The position numbers and the translations under genes are program-made. From an uncultured Clostridia bacterium (lineage in GTDB: Bacteria; Bacillota; Clostridia; Oscillospirales; Acutalibacteraceae), in contig CALWVC010000012.1 in NCBI GenBank assembly GCA_944384865.1, positions 1 to 14,011 of the forward strand: 14,011 nucleotides of DNA. Reading direction: 5' to 3'. Position 1 is the stretch's first letter. Each line of letters opens with the position of its first letter. The notes beneath the pieces are model-generated. The model was given only the letters and a program-made list of their open reading frames with translations. It was not told the DNA's origin and did no database searches. Shown here in pieces: positions 1 through 7,021 of the stretch.

Positions 1-492
1 GAGCATAATGTCCCTTATTTTGGCATCTGCCTGGGCATGCAAACTGCCGTGATTGAATTTGCCCGGCATGTCTTAAATCTGTCTGACGCAAATTCAAGCG
101 AATTCACGCCCCACGGTCTGAATAATGTGATTGATCTGATGCCGGACCAACAGGGCAATATTCCCAAAGGCGGCACAATGCGCCTGGGGGCTTATCCTTG
201 CAAAATCAAAAGCGGCAGCATCATGCAGGCGGCCTATGGCTGTGACCAGATCGCTGAGCGGCACCGCCACAGATATGAATTTAACAATGACTATCGGGAG
301 AAAGTGGAACAATACGGCATGGTGATTACCGGTACTTCACCGGACAATCGTCTGGTCGAAGCGGTGGAAATTCCGAAAAATGATTTCTTCGTAGCCGTAC
401 AATACCATCCGGAATTTAAAAGCCGCCCCAATCGCGCACATCCGTTGTTCAGAGAGTTTGTAAAGGCTTCTATCGCCCATCAAAATCAATAA
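1..492 (+). CDS. pyrG: CTP synthase, C-terminal part (cut by window start)
   Basis: This is the C-terminal 163 residues of CTP synthase, which makes CTP from UTP, ATP and glutamine; the start lies left of the window. The visible part is the class I glutamine amidotransferase domain, which releases ammonia from glutamine. The nucleophile loop reads FGICLGMQ, with the catalytic Cys encoded at 28-30. The partner His and Glu sit in the YHPEF motif near the C terminus. The segments FTPHGLNNVIDLM, GGTMRLGAYPC and RHRHRYEFNNDY are typical of PyrG and separate it from other amidotransferases such as GuaA or CarA. The stop is TAA at 490-492. dapL begins 13 bp later, so the two are probably co-transcribed. 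Identification is very secure; only the N-terminal synthetase domain cannot be checked. Confidence 0.97.
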   Translation, partial: EHNVPYFGICLGMQTAVIEFARHVLNLSDANSSEFTPHGLNNVIDLMPDQQGNIPKGGTMRLGAYPCKIKSGSIMQAAYGCDQIAERHRHRYEFNNDYREKVEQYGMVITGTSPDNRLVEAVEIPKNDFFVAVQYHPEFKSRPNRAHPLFREFVKASIAHQNQ

Positions 493-505
493 AAGGAGTT
501 CTGTC

Positions 506-1690
506 ATGAAAATCAATGCCAATTATCTAAACCTGAAAGACAGTTATCTGTTTTCAACGATTGCGAAAAAAGTCAACGCATATACACAGGCGCATCCCGA
601 TAAAAAGATCATTCGTCTGGGCATTGGCGACGTCACCCGTCCGCTTTGCAGCGCGGTGATTGAAGCGTTACACAGCGCAGTAGACGATATGTCTACCGCC
701 GCCGGCTTTCACGGCTATGGCCCGGAACAGGGCTATGATTTTGTCAAACAGCCGATTCAGGCTTATTATCGTAAACGCGGTGTAGAACTGGAGCTGGATG
801 AAATCTTTATTTCCGACGGCGCAAAAAGCGACGTGGGAAATATTCTAGATCTGTTCAGTAAAGACAACACCGTGTTAGTGCCTGATCCGGTTTATCCGGT
901 TTATGTTGACACCAATATTATGGATGGTCGGAACATCCTGTATATGAACGCCAACGCCGACAATGGTTTTCTGCCGCTTCCGGATGAAAATGTTCATGCA
1001 GATCTGATCTATTTATGCTCTCCCAATAATCCTACCGGTGCGGTTTATAACAAAGAACAGTTAGCCGCCTGGGTTCAATATGCCAAAGAATGCGGCGCGG
1101 TTATTTTGTTCGACGCCGCATATGAAGCCTTTATCAGCGATAACACCCTGCCGCACAGCATCTTTGAAATCGAGGGCGCAAAAGATTGCGCGATTGAATT
1201 CTGCTCGCTGTCTAAAACCGCAGGCTTTACCGGCACCCGCTGTGGCTATACCATTGTACCCCACGCGCTGGTGTCCAACGGTATCGAACTGAATAAACTG
1301 TGGCTGCGCAGACAAACCACCAAATTTAATGGCACTTCTTATATTGTTCAAAAAGGCGCGGCAGCTGTTTTCACCGACGAAGGCCAGAAACAGATTCGTC
1401 AAACTATCGCCTATTATATGAACAACGCCAAAATCATTGCTGATGCGTTAGATGAAATCGGCGTCTGGTACACCGGCGGACAAAATTCACCCTATATCTG
1501 GCTGAAGTGCCCCAATCAGATGGACTCCTGGAGCTTTTTTGATTACCTGTTGGAAAACGCCAACGTGGTCGGTACGCCGGGCGCTGGTTTCGGCGCAAAC
1601 GGCGAAGGCTTTTTCCGTCTGACCGCCTTTGGAGATCAGGATCAAACAGCGCAGGCAGTAGATCGCATTAAAAAACTGCTTGCAAAATAA
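506..1690 (+). CDS. dapL: LL-diaminopimelate aminotransferase
   Basis: This is a PLP-dependent class I/II aminotransferase of 394 residues. It converts tetrahydrodipicolinate to LL-diaminopimelate in one step, using glutamate as amino donor, for lysine and peptidoglycan synthesis. The N terminus (NANYLNLKDSYLFSTIAKKV) and the RLGIGDVTRPL segment are characteristic of DapL. Other motifs are GYGPEQG (70-76), CSPNNPTGAV (171-180), FDAAYEAF (202-209) and SLSKTAGFTGTRCG with the PLP lysine at K237. The start is well set by AAAGGAG at 492-498, seven bases before the ATG. Length is close to, or slightly below, the family's usual size of about 400. The route bypasses the succinylase and acetylase variants and is common in Clostridia. 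The next gene starts 43 bp downstream with no terminator between. Confidence 0.96.
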   Translation: MKINANYLNLKDSYLFSTIAKKVNAYTQAHPDKKIIRLGIGDVTRPLCSAVIEALHSAVDDMSTAAGFHGYGPEQGYDFVKQPIQAYYRKRGVELELDEIFISDGAKSDVGNILDLFSKDNTVLVPDPVYPVYVDTNIMDGRNILYMNANADNGFLPLPDENVHADLIYLCSPNNPTGAVYNKEQLAAWVQYAKECGAVILFDAAYEAFISDNTLPHSIFEIEGAKDCAIEFCSLSKTAGFTGTRCGYTIVPHALVSNGIELNKLWLRRQTTKFNGTSYIVQKGAAAVFTDEGQKQIRQTIAYYMNNAKIIADALDEIGVWYTGGQNSPYIWLKCPNQMDSWSFFDYLLENANVVGTPGAGFGANGEGFFRLTAFGDQDQTAQAVDRIKKLLAK

Positions 1691-1733
1691 TTTAAATTGT
1701 GTGAAGATGTCGTTATAAGGAGCGTGAACATAC

Positions 1734-3038
1734 ATGGAAAAATGCAAATACAAACGTTTTGGCACAGTTTTTCTGGCAGTTTTGTTTTGCCTGTCGGTGT
1801 TGTTCGGCGTTTCTTTACCTTCTTTCGCCGATACCAAAGACGATCTGCAGACCCAATTAGATGCGCTGGAACGACAAAAGCAATCGCTACAGCAGCAAAT
1901 TGATTCTTTACAGCAGGATGTTAACCAATATGATAACCTTCGAAAATCTCTGGAGGAAAAAGTCTCCACCGTACAAAAACAAGTGGATCTTGTCAATGAT
2001 AGCATCAACCAGCTGAATCTGGAAATTCAAAATAATCAGAAAGCCATTACTGAAAAACAGATCAATCTGGAACAATCCAAAGAACTGCTGCGCAGCCGGC
2101 TGCGGGCAATTTATATCGCCGGGACAAGCAATGAACTGGCTGTTTTACTGAGTGCTGATGATTTCGGTGATTTTCTGGCGCGGGTTGAACTGATGCGCGG
2201 CGTTTCGGATCATGACCGGGCGTTGATGGAAGATATCCGTGCTGAAATCGACAGCCTGAATAAAATAAAGCTGCAAAATGAACAAGCGCAGCAAGAAGCC
2301 GCCACCCTGAAACAAACGCTTTCTCAAACGCAAAACGAATTGGAAGCCGAATATACACAGGCGTCTGCGCTGTTGACAGAGCTTTCCGGCCAGCAAACCG
2401 CGTTATATAACGATCAGGAAAGCTTGGAAGATGATATTGCCGCCGTCCAGGCTGAAATCGAACAATATATAAATGAACACAGTCATTCTGATCTGGTTTT
2501 CGGCGAGAATCCCTCTACAACCACAACTACAACGACGACAACCACGACGGTTGCTGATGATGATACATCAGTCAACCGGCCTTCTACCTCTACAACCACA
2601 ACTACAACGACGACCAGGCCCAACACGAACACAGATCAAGCAGATTTTGTCTGGCCGTTCCAAACCAGCTATTATATCTCCTGTCCTTATGGCCAGCGTC
2701 CTACCCGTTTTCATACCGGTGTGGATATTTCCTGCTCCGGCGCGCTTGGAAAACCGATCTATGCCTCCGCCAGCGGTTATGTAATCAAAGCAACCATCAG
2801 CAATGTCAGCTATGGAAACCATCTAATCATCGATCACGGCAGAAAGGACGGCAAACAGTTTTCCACCCTGTATGCACATTGTCAGACGCTTCTGGTTTCC
2901 GTTGGTGATTATGTGCAAAAAGGCCAACTGATTGCATATTGCGGCAGCACCGGCAATTCCACTGGCCCACATCTGCATTTTGAGATTCGGGTTAACGGAC
3001 AGCATGTCGATCCTTTCCTCTATGTTAAAAGACCATAA
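1734..3038 (+). CDS. Secreted M23 (LytM-type) murein endopeptidase with coiled coil
   Basis: This 434-residue exported protein resembles the EnvC/NlpD-like hydrolases of Firmicutes. A signal peptide (about 1-32) has a Lys/Arg-rich start, a hydrophobic core and a likely cut after SFA. Residues about 34-250 are Gln/Glu-rich coiled coil, with a central segment RLRAIYIAGTSNELAVLLSA typical of this family. A low-complexity linker follows with 11 then 8 consecutive threonines (262-294). The C-terminal M23 domain (about 305-434) has the zinc-binding motifs HTGVD (327-331) and HLHFE (413-417), plus LYAHC (379-383). All expected zinc and catalytic residues appear present, so it should be an active peptidoglycan endopeptidase and not a degenerate activator. 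AAGGAG at 1717-1722 precedes the ATG. It likely acts in cell separation or wall remodelling; the exact bond cut cannot be read from sequence. Confidence 0.93.
   Translation: MEKCKYKRFGTVFLAVLFCLSVLFGVSLPSFADTKDDLQTQLDALERQKQSLQQQIDSLQQDVNQYDNLRKSLEEKVSTVQKQVDLVNDSINQLNLEIQNNQKAITEKQINLEQSKELLRSRLRAIYIAGTSNELAVLLSADDFGDFLARVELMRGVSDHDRALMEDIRAEIDSLNKIKLQNEQAQQEAATLKQTLSQTQNELEAEYTQASALLTELSGQQTALYNDQESLEDDIAAVQAEIEQYINEHSHSDLVFGENPSTTTTTTTTTTTVADDDTSVNRPSTSTTTTTTTTRPNTNTDQADFVWPFQTSYYISCPYGQRPTRFHTGVDISCSGALGKPIYASASGYVIKATISNVSYGNHLIIDHGRKDGKQFSTLYAHCQTLLVSVGDYVQKGQLIAYCGSTGNSTGPHLHFEIRVNGQHVDPFLYVKRP
2512..2614 (+). repeat. In-frame direct repeat encoding the poly-Thr linker
   Basis: A 28-bp sequence occurs twice without a mismatch, at 2512-2539 and 2587-2614. 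The offset is 75 bp, a multiple of three. Each copy encodes Ser followed by a Thr run using mixed Thr codons (ACA, ACC, ACT, ACG). The repeat lies between the coiled coil and the M23 domain of the murein hydrolase. Recombination or slippage between copies would add or remove 25 residues without breaking the frame. Confidence 0.85.
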
Positions 3039-3044
3039 TAAACA

Positions 3045-3097
3045 AAAACTAAAAAATCGTACAACACAAAATTGTGTTGTACGATTTTTTTAGTTTT
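3045..3097. terminator. Bidirectional rho-independent terminator
   Basis: A long inverted repeat has left arm 3045-3069 and right arm 3072-3097, perfect apart from one extra T in the right arm. The core stem is TCGTACAACAC paired with GTGTTGTACGA. It is flanked by an A run (3051-3056) and a T run (3085-3091), so an RNA from either strand ends in a U-rich tail after the hairpin. It sits between convergent genes that end at 3038 (+) and 3117 (-) and should terminate both. Confidence 0.92.
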
Positions 3098-3116
3098 ATT
3101 ATAAAAATCTATATTT

Positions 3117-4511
3117 TTATTCGATACGGCTCTGATGCATTTTCAACAGTTCCGGCAAGTGCTTACGAATCAGCGCTTCCATCTCTGCGTCGCCGATAAC
3201 CGTCGTGCGGCCGTCTGCATATTCTGCATCAATCCACTCTTTGATCGCCTGAATAGCCGGACTGCGTTTATCCACCTTTTTATCGTCCTGCAAATGAAAG
3301 TAATTGTTGATCCATGCGGCGATACCTGATAAACCAGAATGCGCATCAATCACGACTACCGGCGGCCGGCCTAAAATTTCAGTAGTATCAAAAATATTAT
3401 AAATTTCTTCGTCTTTATTTAGTCCATCAGCATGAATACCCGCACGGGTCGCATTAAACGCACGACCTACAAACGGCGTGCGCGGCGGAATCTCATAGTC
3501 CAGCACATTCTCAAAATATTCCGCAATTTCCGTAATGACCTTTAAATCCATACCGCCGGTATCGCCCTTGAGCTGGCAATATTCAATGACCATCGACTCC
3601 AGCGGCGTATTGCCGGTACGTTCTCCGATTCCCAGCAGCGAGGAATTGATCGAAGCACAGCCATATAACCAGGCAGTGACAGAATTGGTGACGGCCGCGT
3701 AAAAATCATTATGTCCGTGCCATTCCAGATATTCGCTGGGCACACCGCTGTAATTGACCAGCCCGTAAATAATCTGCTGTACGCTCCGCGGCAGCACCAC
3801 ACCGGGAATAGAGCTTCCCAGCCCCAGCGTATCGCACGCCCGGATCTTCACCGGAATCCCCGCCTGTCTGGACAGCTCCATCAGCTTTCCGGCAAAGGGC
3901 AACACAAACCCATAAAAATCGGCCCGGGTAATATCCTCGAAATGACACCTTGGAATAATCCCGTTTTCCAACGCTGCCGAAACAATGCCAAGATATTGAT
4001 CCATTGCCTGTGACCGGGTCAGTTTCATCTTTTTAAAAATATGATAATCAGAACAGGAAACCAAAATCCCGGTTTCCTTGATCCCCATATCTTTAACCAG
4101 TTGAAAGTCTTCCTTTTTTGCGCGAATCCAAGAGGTGATCTCCGGGAAACGATATCCCTTCTCCCGGCATTTTTCTACCGCCAAACGATCCTGCTTTCCA
4201 TACAGGAAAAACTCCGACTGTCTGATAATTCCGCTACCGTTGTCAAGCTTATGAATCAAATCAAATAGATCGCTGATCTGATCTACCGTATACGGAGAAC
4301 GAGCCTGCTGCCCGTCACGGAACGTCGTATCTGTAATGTAAATGTGTTCCGGAATATTCATCGGAACGATCCGATGGTTAAAAATCAAACGCGGAATCTC
4401 ATTATACGGATAAATATTCCGAAACAAATTAGGCTCCTGAACGTCCATAAAACGATATCCCAGTTCCATCAAACGGGTTTTTTCATTATACTTTGGTTGC
4501 ATATGCGCCAT
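3117..4511 (-). CDS. DRE-TIM acyltransferase, probable Re-citrate synthase
   Basis: This 464-residue enzyme belongs to the 2-isopropylmalate/homocitrate synthase-like DRE-TIM superfamily. These enzymes condense acetyl-CoA with a 2-oxoacid using a divalent metal. Motifs are DTTFRDGQQ (61-69, catalytic Arg and Asp), CHFEDITRADFYGF (189-202), WHGHNDF (264-270, metal ligands), GIGERTGNTPLE (294-305) and TRAGIHADGLNKDEE (355-369). From memory of the family, the FFLYGKQDR, TSWIRA and SCSDYHIFKK segments match the clostridial Re-citrate synthase group better than LeuA. There is no C-terminal LeuA regulatory domain. In that group the product is citrate, made with Re-face stereochemistry. I chose the ATG at 4511 because GGAGGG (4519-4524) lies seven bases upstream. 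A longer reading to ATG 4592 has no ribosome binding site. The gene is monocistronic, ending at the convergent terminator. The substrate is inferred, not proven. Confidence 0.85.
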   Translation of the reverse strand: MAHMQPKYNEKTRLMELGYRFMDVQEPNLFRNIYPYNEIPRLIFNHRIVPMNIPEHIYITDTTFRDGQQARSPYTVDQISDLFDLIHKLDNGSGIIRQSEFFLYGKQDRLAVEKCREKGYRFPEITSWIRAKKEDFQLVKDMGIKETGILVSCSDYHIFKKMKLTRSQAMDQYLGIVSAALENGIIPRCHFEDITRADFYGFVLPFAGKLMELSRQAGIPVKIRACDTLGLGSSIPGVVLPRSVQQIIYGLVNYSGVPSEYLEWHGHNDFYAAVTNSVTAWLYGCASINSSLLGIGERTGNTPLESMVIEYCQLKGDTGGMDLKVITEIAEYFENVLDYEIPPRTPFVGRAFNATRAGIHADGLNKDEEIYNIFDTTEILGRPPVVVIDAHSGLSGIAAWINNYFHLQDDKKVDKRSPAIQAIKEWIDAEYADGRTTVIGDAEMEALIRKHLPELLKMHQSRIE

Positions 4512-4550
4512 ACTCTCACCCTCCAATATTGATGTATTATGTTTAACATG

Positions 4551-4584
4551 TAATACCATATCAACAGCGGCATGTATGGTATTA
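4551..4584 (-). promoter_or_regulatory. Inverted repeat in the leader of the citrate synthase homologue
   Basis: TAATACCATA (4551-4560) and TATGGTATTA (4575-4584) form a perfect 10-bp inverted repeat with a 14-base spacer. Symmetry resumes outside it: AACATG (4545-4550) can pair with CATGTT (4590-4595) across a 5-base bulge on one side. It lies 40-75 bases upstream of the chosen start codon. It could be a repressor operator or an RNA hairpin. No factor can be assigned. Confidence 0.4.
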
Positions 4585-4657
4585 TCAGACATGTTTACGG
4601 TTACCGCAATTTTTCAAACGCTCAAAATTTTTGACTTTGCAAATACCCGGTAATTTC

Positions 4658-4666
4658 ATTGTATCA
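4658..4666 (-). promoter_or_regulatory. Possible extended -10 promoter for the citrate synthase homologue
   Basis: On the minus strand the bases read TGATACAAT, an extended -10 element (TGn plus TACAAT), about 147 bases upstream of the ATG at 4511. No convincing -35 hexamer lies at 17 bases. If used, transcription would start near 4650 and give a leader of about 140 nt that contains the inverted repeat at 4551-4584. This is a weak call. Confidence 0.35.
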
Positions 4667-4693
4667 TACATTTGATTTTTCAGTGTGAATGTA

Positions 4694-4722
4694 TTGTGAA
4701 TTTTTAAAAATCATGCTATACT
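4694..4722 (+). promoter_or_regulatory. Sigma-A type promoter of the patatin gene
   Basis: TTGTGA (4694-4699), a 17-base spacer and TATACT (4717-4722) form a good vegetative promoter, with an extended -10 TG at 4714-4715. Predicted transcription begins near 4729, leaving a leader of about 95 nt. The leader holds a 9-bp inverted repeat (ATTTTCAAA at 4736-4744 with TTTGAAAAT at 4780-4788) that may fold. Confidence 0.75.
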
Positions 4723-4822
4723 AAAAACAGAGCAAATTTTCAAACCAGCGGATATCAGACGTTCCCCCGGCTCCGAACTTTTGAAAATCCGCAGCACACG
4801 CACCCAGGAGACGAATAAATCC

Positions 4823-5668
4823 ATGGACAAAACTGCACTGATTCTTGAAGGCGGCGGTATGCGCGGCGTTTTTACCGCTGGCGTTTTAGATTTTTTTCTG
4901 GAACAACGCCTGATTTTCGATAACTGCATCGGCGTTTCCGCAGGCGCCTGTCATGCATGCAGCTATCTGGCCGGTCAAAAAGGCCGGGCGTTCTCCACCG
5001 CTACCGATTATCTGCACGACAGACACTACTGCGGACTGTATAGTCTGCTGACTACCGGTGATATTTTTGGCGTCAAGCTGATTTATGAAGACATCCCAAA
5101 CCGGCTATATCCCATCGACAACGAAGCTTTTCTCAAAAATAAAACGGTTTTTCAGTCAGTAATCACCAACTGTATCACCGGGCAGGCGGAATATCCACGG
5201 ATCCACGATCTGAAAAAAGATATTCTATATATTCGTGCCTCCGCTTCCCTGCCCTTCGTGTCCCGGTTGGTTACGATCAACGGCACGCCTTATCTGGACG
5301 GCGGTATTGCCGATTCTATTCCGATCCGGCAAGCGCAAAAACAAGGCGCGCGCAAAAGCGTCGTCATTCTGACACGCCCGGCCGGCTATCGAAAACCGCC
5401 AAATCACCATAGATTGCTGATGCACCTGCGTTACGCCAACTATCCCAATTTTATAACCGCCATGCAAAACCGCCATAATGTCTATAACAATACGTTAAAC
5501 GAGTTGAATCGTTTAGAACGACATCAGCAGGTCTTTATCATTCGTCCCGACGCCGCGTTAAATATCGGTCGGGTAGAAAAGAATCTGCAAAAATTACAGA
5601 CCGCTTATCAGGCGGGATACCAGAAAGCCAAAGAGCGGTACCCAGCCTTGCTGCGTTATCTTACATAA
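4823..5668 (+). CDS. Patatin-like phospholipase / lipid acyl hydrolase
   Basis: This is a 281-residue patatin-family serine hydrolase, expected to cleave acyl groups from lipids with a Ser-Asp dyad. The oxyanion-hole loop is EGGGMRGVF (9-17). The nucleophile elbow is GVSAG with Ser39. The catalytic Asp is D159 in LDGGIADSIP, and RASASLPF (138-145) is also typical. It resembles the YjjU-like bacterial group. No signal peptide or membrane segment is evident, so it is probably cytoplasmic or membrane-peripheral. I chose the ATG at 4823, preceded by AGGAG at 4806-4810 (spacing 12), because the conserved domain begins at once. An upstream in-frame TTG at 4781 lacks a ribosome binding site. The gene is a single transcription unit with its own promoter and terminator. 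The substrate is unknown. Confidence 0.9.
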   Translation: MDKTALILEGGGMRGVFTAGVLDFFLEQRLIFDNCIGVSAGACHACSYLAGQKGRAFSTATDYLHDRHYCGLYSLLTTGDIFGVKLIYEDIPNRLYPIDNEAFLKNKTVFQSVITNCITGQAEYPRIHDLKKDILYIRASASLPFVSRLVTINGTPYLDGGIADSIPIRQAQKQGARKSVVILTRPAGYRKPPNHHRLLMHLRYANYPNFITAMQNRHNVYNNTLNELNRLERHQQVFIIRPDAALNIGRVEKNLQKLQTAYQAGYQKAKERYPALLRYLT

Positions 5669-5675
5669 CGCAGCA
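5649..5675 (+). other. Perfect hairpin spanning the patatin stop codon
   Basis: TGCTGCGTTAT (5649-5659) and ATAACGCAGCA (5665-5675) form an 11-bp perfect stem with a 5-base loop. The TAA stop (5666-5668) lies inside the right arm. No U run follows, so it is not a canonical terminator by itself. It sits 24 bases ahead of the real terminator and could protect the mRNA 3' end. Confidence 0.55.
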
Positions 5676-5699
5676 CCATAAAACGTCAAACACATTACA

Positions 5700-5739
5700 A
5701 AGCCGTGTGAACGCTGAAACATTCACACGGCTTATTTTT
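5700..5739 (+). terminator. Rho-independent terminator after the patatin gene
   Basis: AAGCCGTGTGAA (5700-5711) pairs perfectly with TTCACACGGCTT (5722-5733) around a 10-base loop, followed by ATTTTTA. It lies between the end of the patatin gene and the convergent Sel1 pseudogene. A weaker effect on minus-strand transcription is possible. Confidence 0.85.
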
Positions 5740-5752
5740 ATATCAGTTTCCA

Positions 5753-6814
5753 TCATTTCAGATGCCTTAAAGCTCGCTGTGCTTCGCATACACCCTGTTC
5801 CGCCGCCTTATAGTACAACCGCACAGCCTGTACAGCGCTTTGCTCCAAGCCATCTCAATTTTGGTGCCATTTTCCACGAAACAACAACGCCCGTGGATAT
5901 TCCTGCCGCGCCGCCTCGAAAAACCAATATACCGCCTGTTCATAATCCACCGGCGTTCCGAGTCCATGATAATACAAATAGCCCAGATTGCATTGCGCCG
6001 GCACGTAGCCCTGTTTGGCGGCAAGGCGATACAAAATATATACCTGACCCGCTTCAAGTCCCGCGATACGCCGGTATCAAATTCATAACAACGTCCCAAC
6101 TCACATTGAGCGGATGCAAAGCGCTGGTCAGCAGCCCTTAGACAGTATTCCATGGTCTGACGCGCATCCTGCTCCACACCATAGCCATGTGTATAACATT
6201 CTCCCATCAACAGTAGTGCCTGCGGATAATCCTGCTGTGCGGCTTTTAAAAACCGGTATACGGCCTGTTCATTATTCTCCTCTGTGCCGATGCCGTGATA
6301 AAAACAATGTCCTAAATTATACTGCGCAGGCGCATACCCTTGCTCTGCCGCTTTACGATAAAAATTCACCGCCTGTTGAAGATCCTTTTGAACACCGTTT
6401 CCACTGATATACCGCAGCCCCATTTCATATTCGGCCGGCGCAAATCCATATTGAGCCGTCTGCTGGTATAAAACGACTGCCCTTTGTATATTTTCTGTCA
6501 AACCCCATGCCAAATCCATAACAAACGCCCAGATAAAAAATCGCCGCTACATGATCCTGCCGCGCCGCCTTTGTAAACCAATAAACTGCGCGCTGATCAT
6601 CCTGTTTGACCCCGTCAGATCCCCGGAGATAACATAAGACCAGCCTGTATTGCGCGTCAGATACGCCGTCTTCAGCTTTCTGCATCAGCGTCTGCACGTA
6701 CTGTCGGATCTGTACCGCCCGATCCAACAATACACGCATCGTTTCTGCGTCAAAAAAGCAGGATAGCCCCATCATAATCTTGGTGCGTGCCTGCTCCTTA
6801 TATCAATGCGCCAT
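5753..6814 (-). pseudogene. Sel1-repeat (TPR-like) protein gene, broken by frameshifts and stops
   Basis: Joining frames by eye gives a protein of about 353 residues made of eight Sel1-like repeats, with units such as PAQYNLGHCFYHGIG and KAAEQGYA. Sel1 repeats are alpha-solenoid scaffolds for protein contacts. The frame is broken in four places. (1) An in-frame TGA at 6803-6805 comes four codons after the ATG at 6814, which has a strong GGGAGGGG site. (2) One extra base lies in the GGGGTTT tract (6500-6506), between GFGMG and LTENIQ. (3) One base is missing near 6055-6060, after GVSRD, which restores the first frame. (4) An in-frame TGA at 5855-5857 sits where the repeat pattern expects Gly (GGA). 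Past it, the frame continues as DGLEQSAVQAVRLYY to a stop at 5753-5755. Open pieces that remain are 6425-6775 and 5767-6519. Surrounding genes are intact, so general sequencing error is unlikely, though not excluded. Confidence 0.85.
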
Positions 6815-6849
6815 TGTCCCCTCCCTTCTTTCTGACGATCGTGCTCATG

Positions 6850-6889
6850 AAAACGAAAGCACGCCGAAAACAAAGCGTTCCGGTGTGCT
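6850..6889 (-). terminator. Possible terminator after metY
   Basis: On the minus strand AGCACACCG (6889-6881) pairs with CGGCGTGCT (6866-6858) in eight of nine positions around a 14-base loop, and TTCGTTTT follows. It lies about 130 bases past the metY stop and just upstream of the Sel1 pseudogene's ribosome binding site. The interrupted T run and the mismatch make it moderate at best. The rest of the gap 6815-7021 shows no gene and no convincing promoter. Confidence 0.4.
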
Positions 6890-7021
6890 CCTTGCATTAC
6901 AAATTGTTCATCGTTACCGCAGCAAAACAAATGTTTCAGTTGATATTCTTAGCACAAAAATCACAACCGATACAAACATCCAAAAATATGCGTTTTATAA
7001 CTTTACAAAGCGCCGTTTGCT

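Noticed and set aside
1487..2008. A 173-codon minus-strand open frame
   Set aside because: It crosses antisense from dapL into the signal-peptide and coiled-coil part of the M23 gene; both sense genes are secure.
4512..4592. N-terminal extension of the citrate synthase homologue to ATG 4592
   Set aside because: It has no ribosome binding site, overlaps the leader inverted repeat, and a strong GGAGGG site precedes the ATG at 4511.
5855..5857. Readthrough or selenocysteine at the in-frame TGA codons of the Sel1 gene
   Set aside because: The same gene also has two frameshifts, the repeat position expects Gly, and Sel1 proteins are not known selenoproteins. Decay explains all four lesions more simply.
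5707..6141. A 144-codon plus-strand open frame
   Set aside because: It starts within the patatin terminator and runs antisense to the Sel1 repeats; its composition is that of an antisense shadow.
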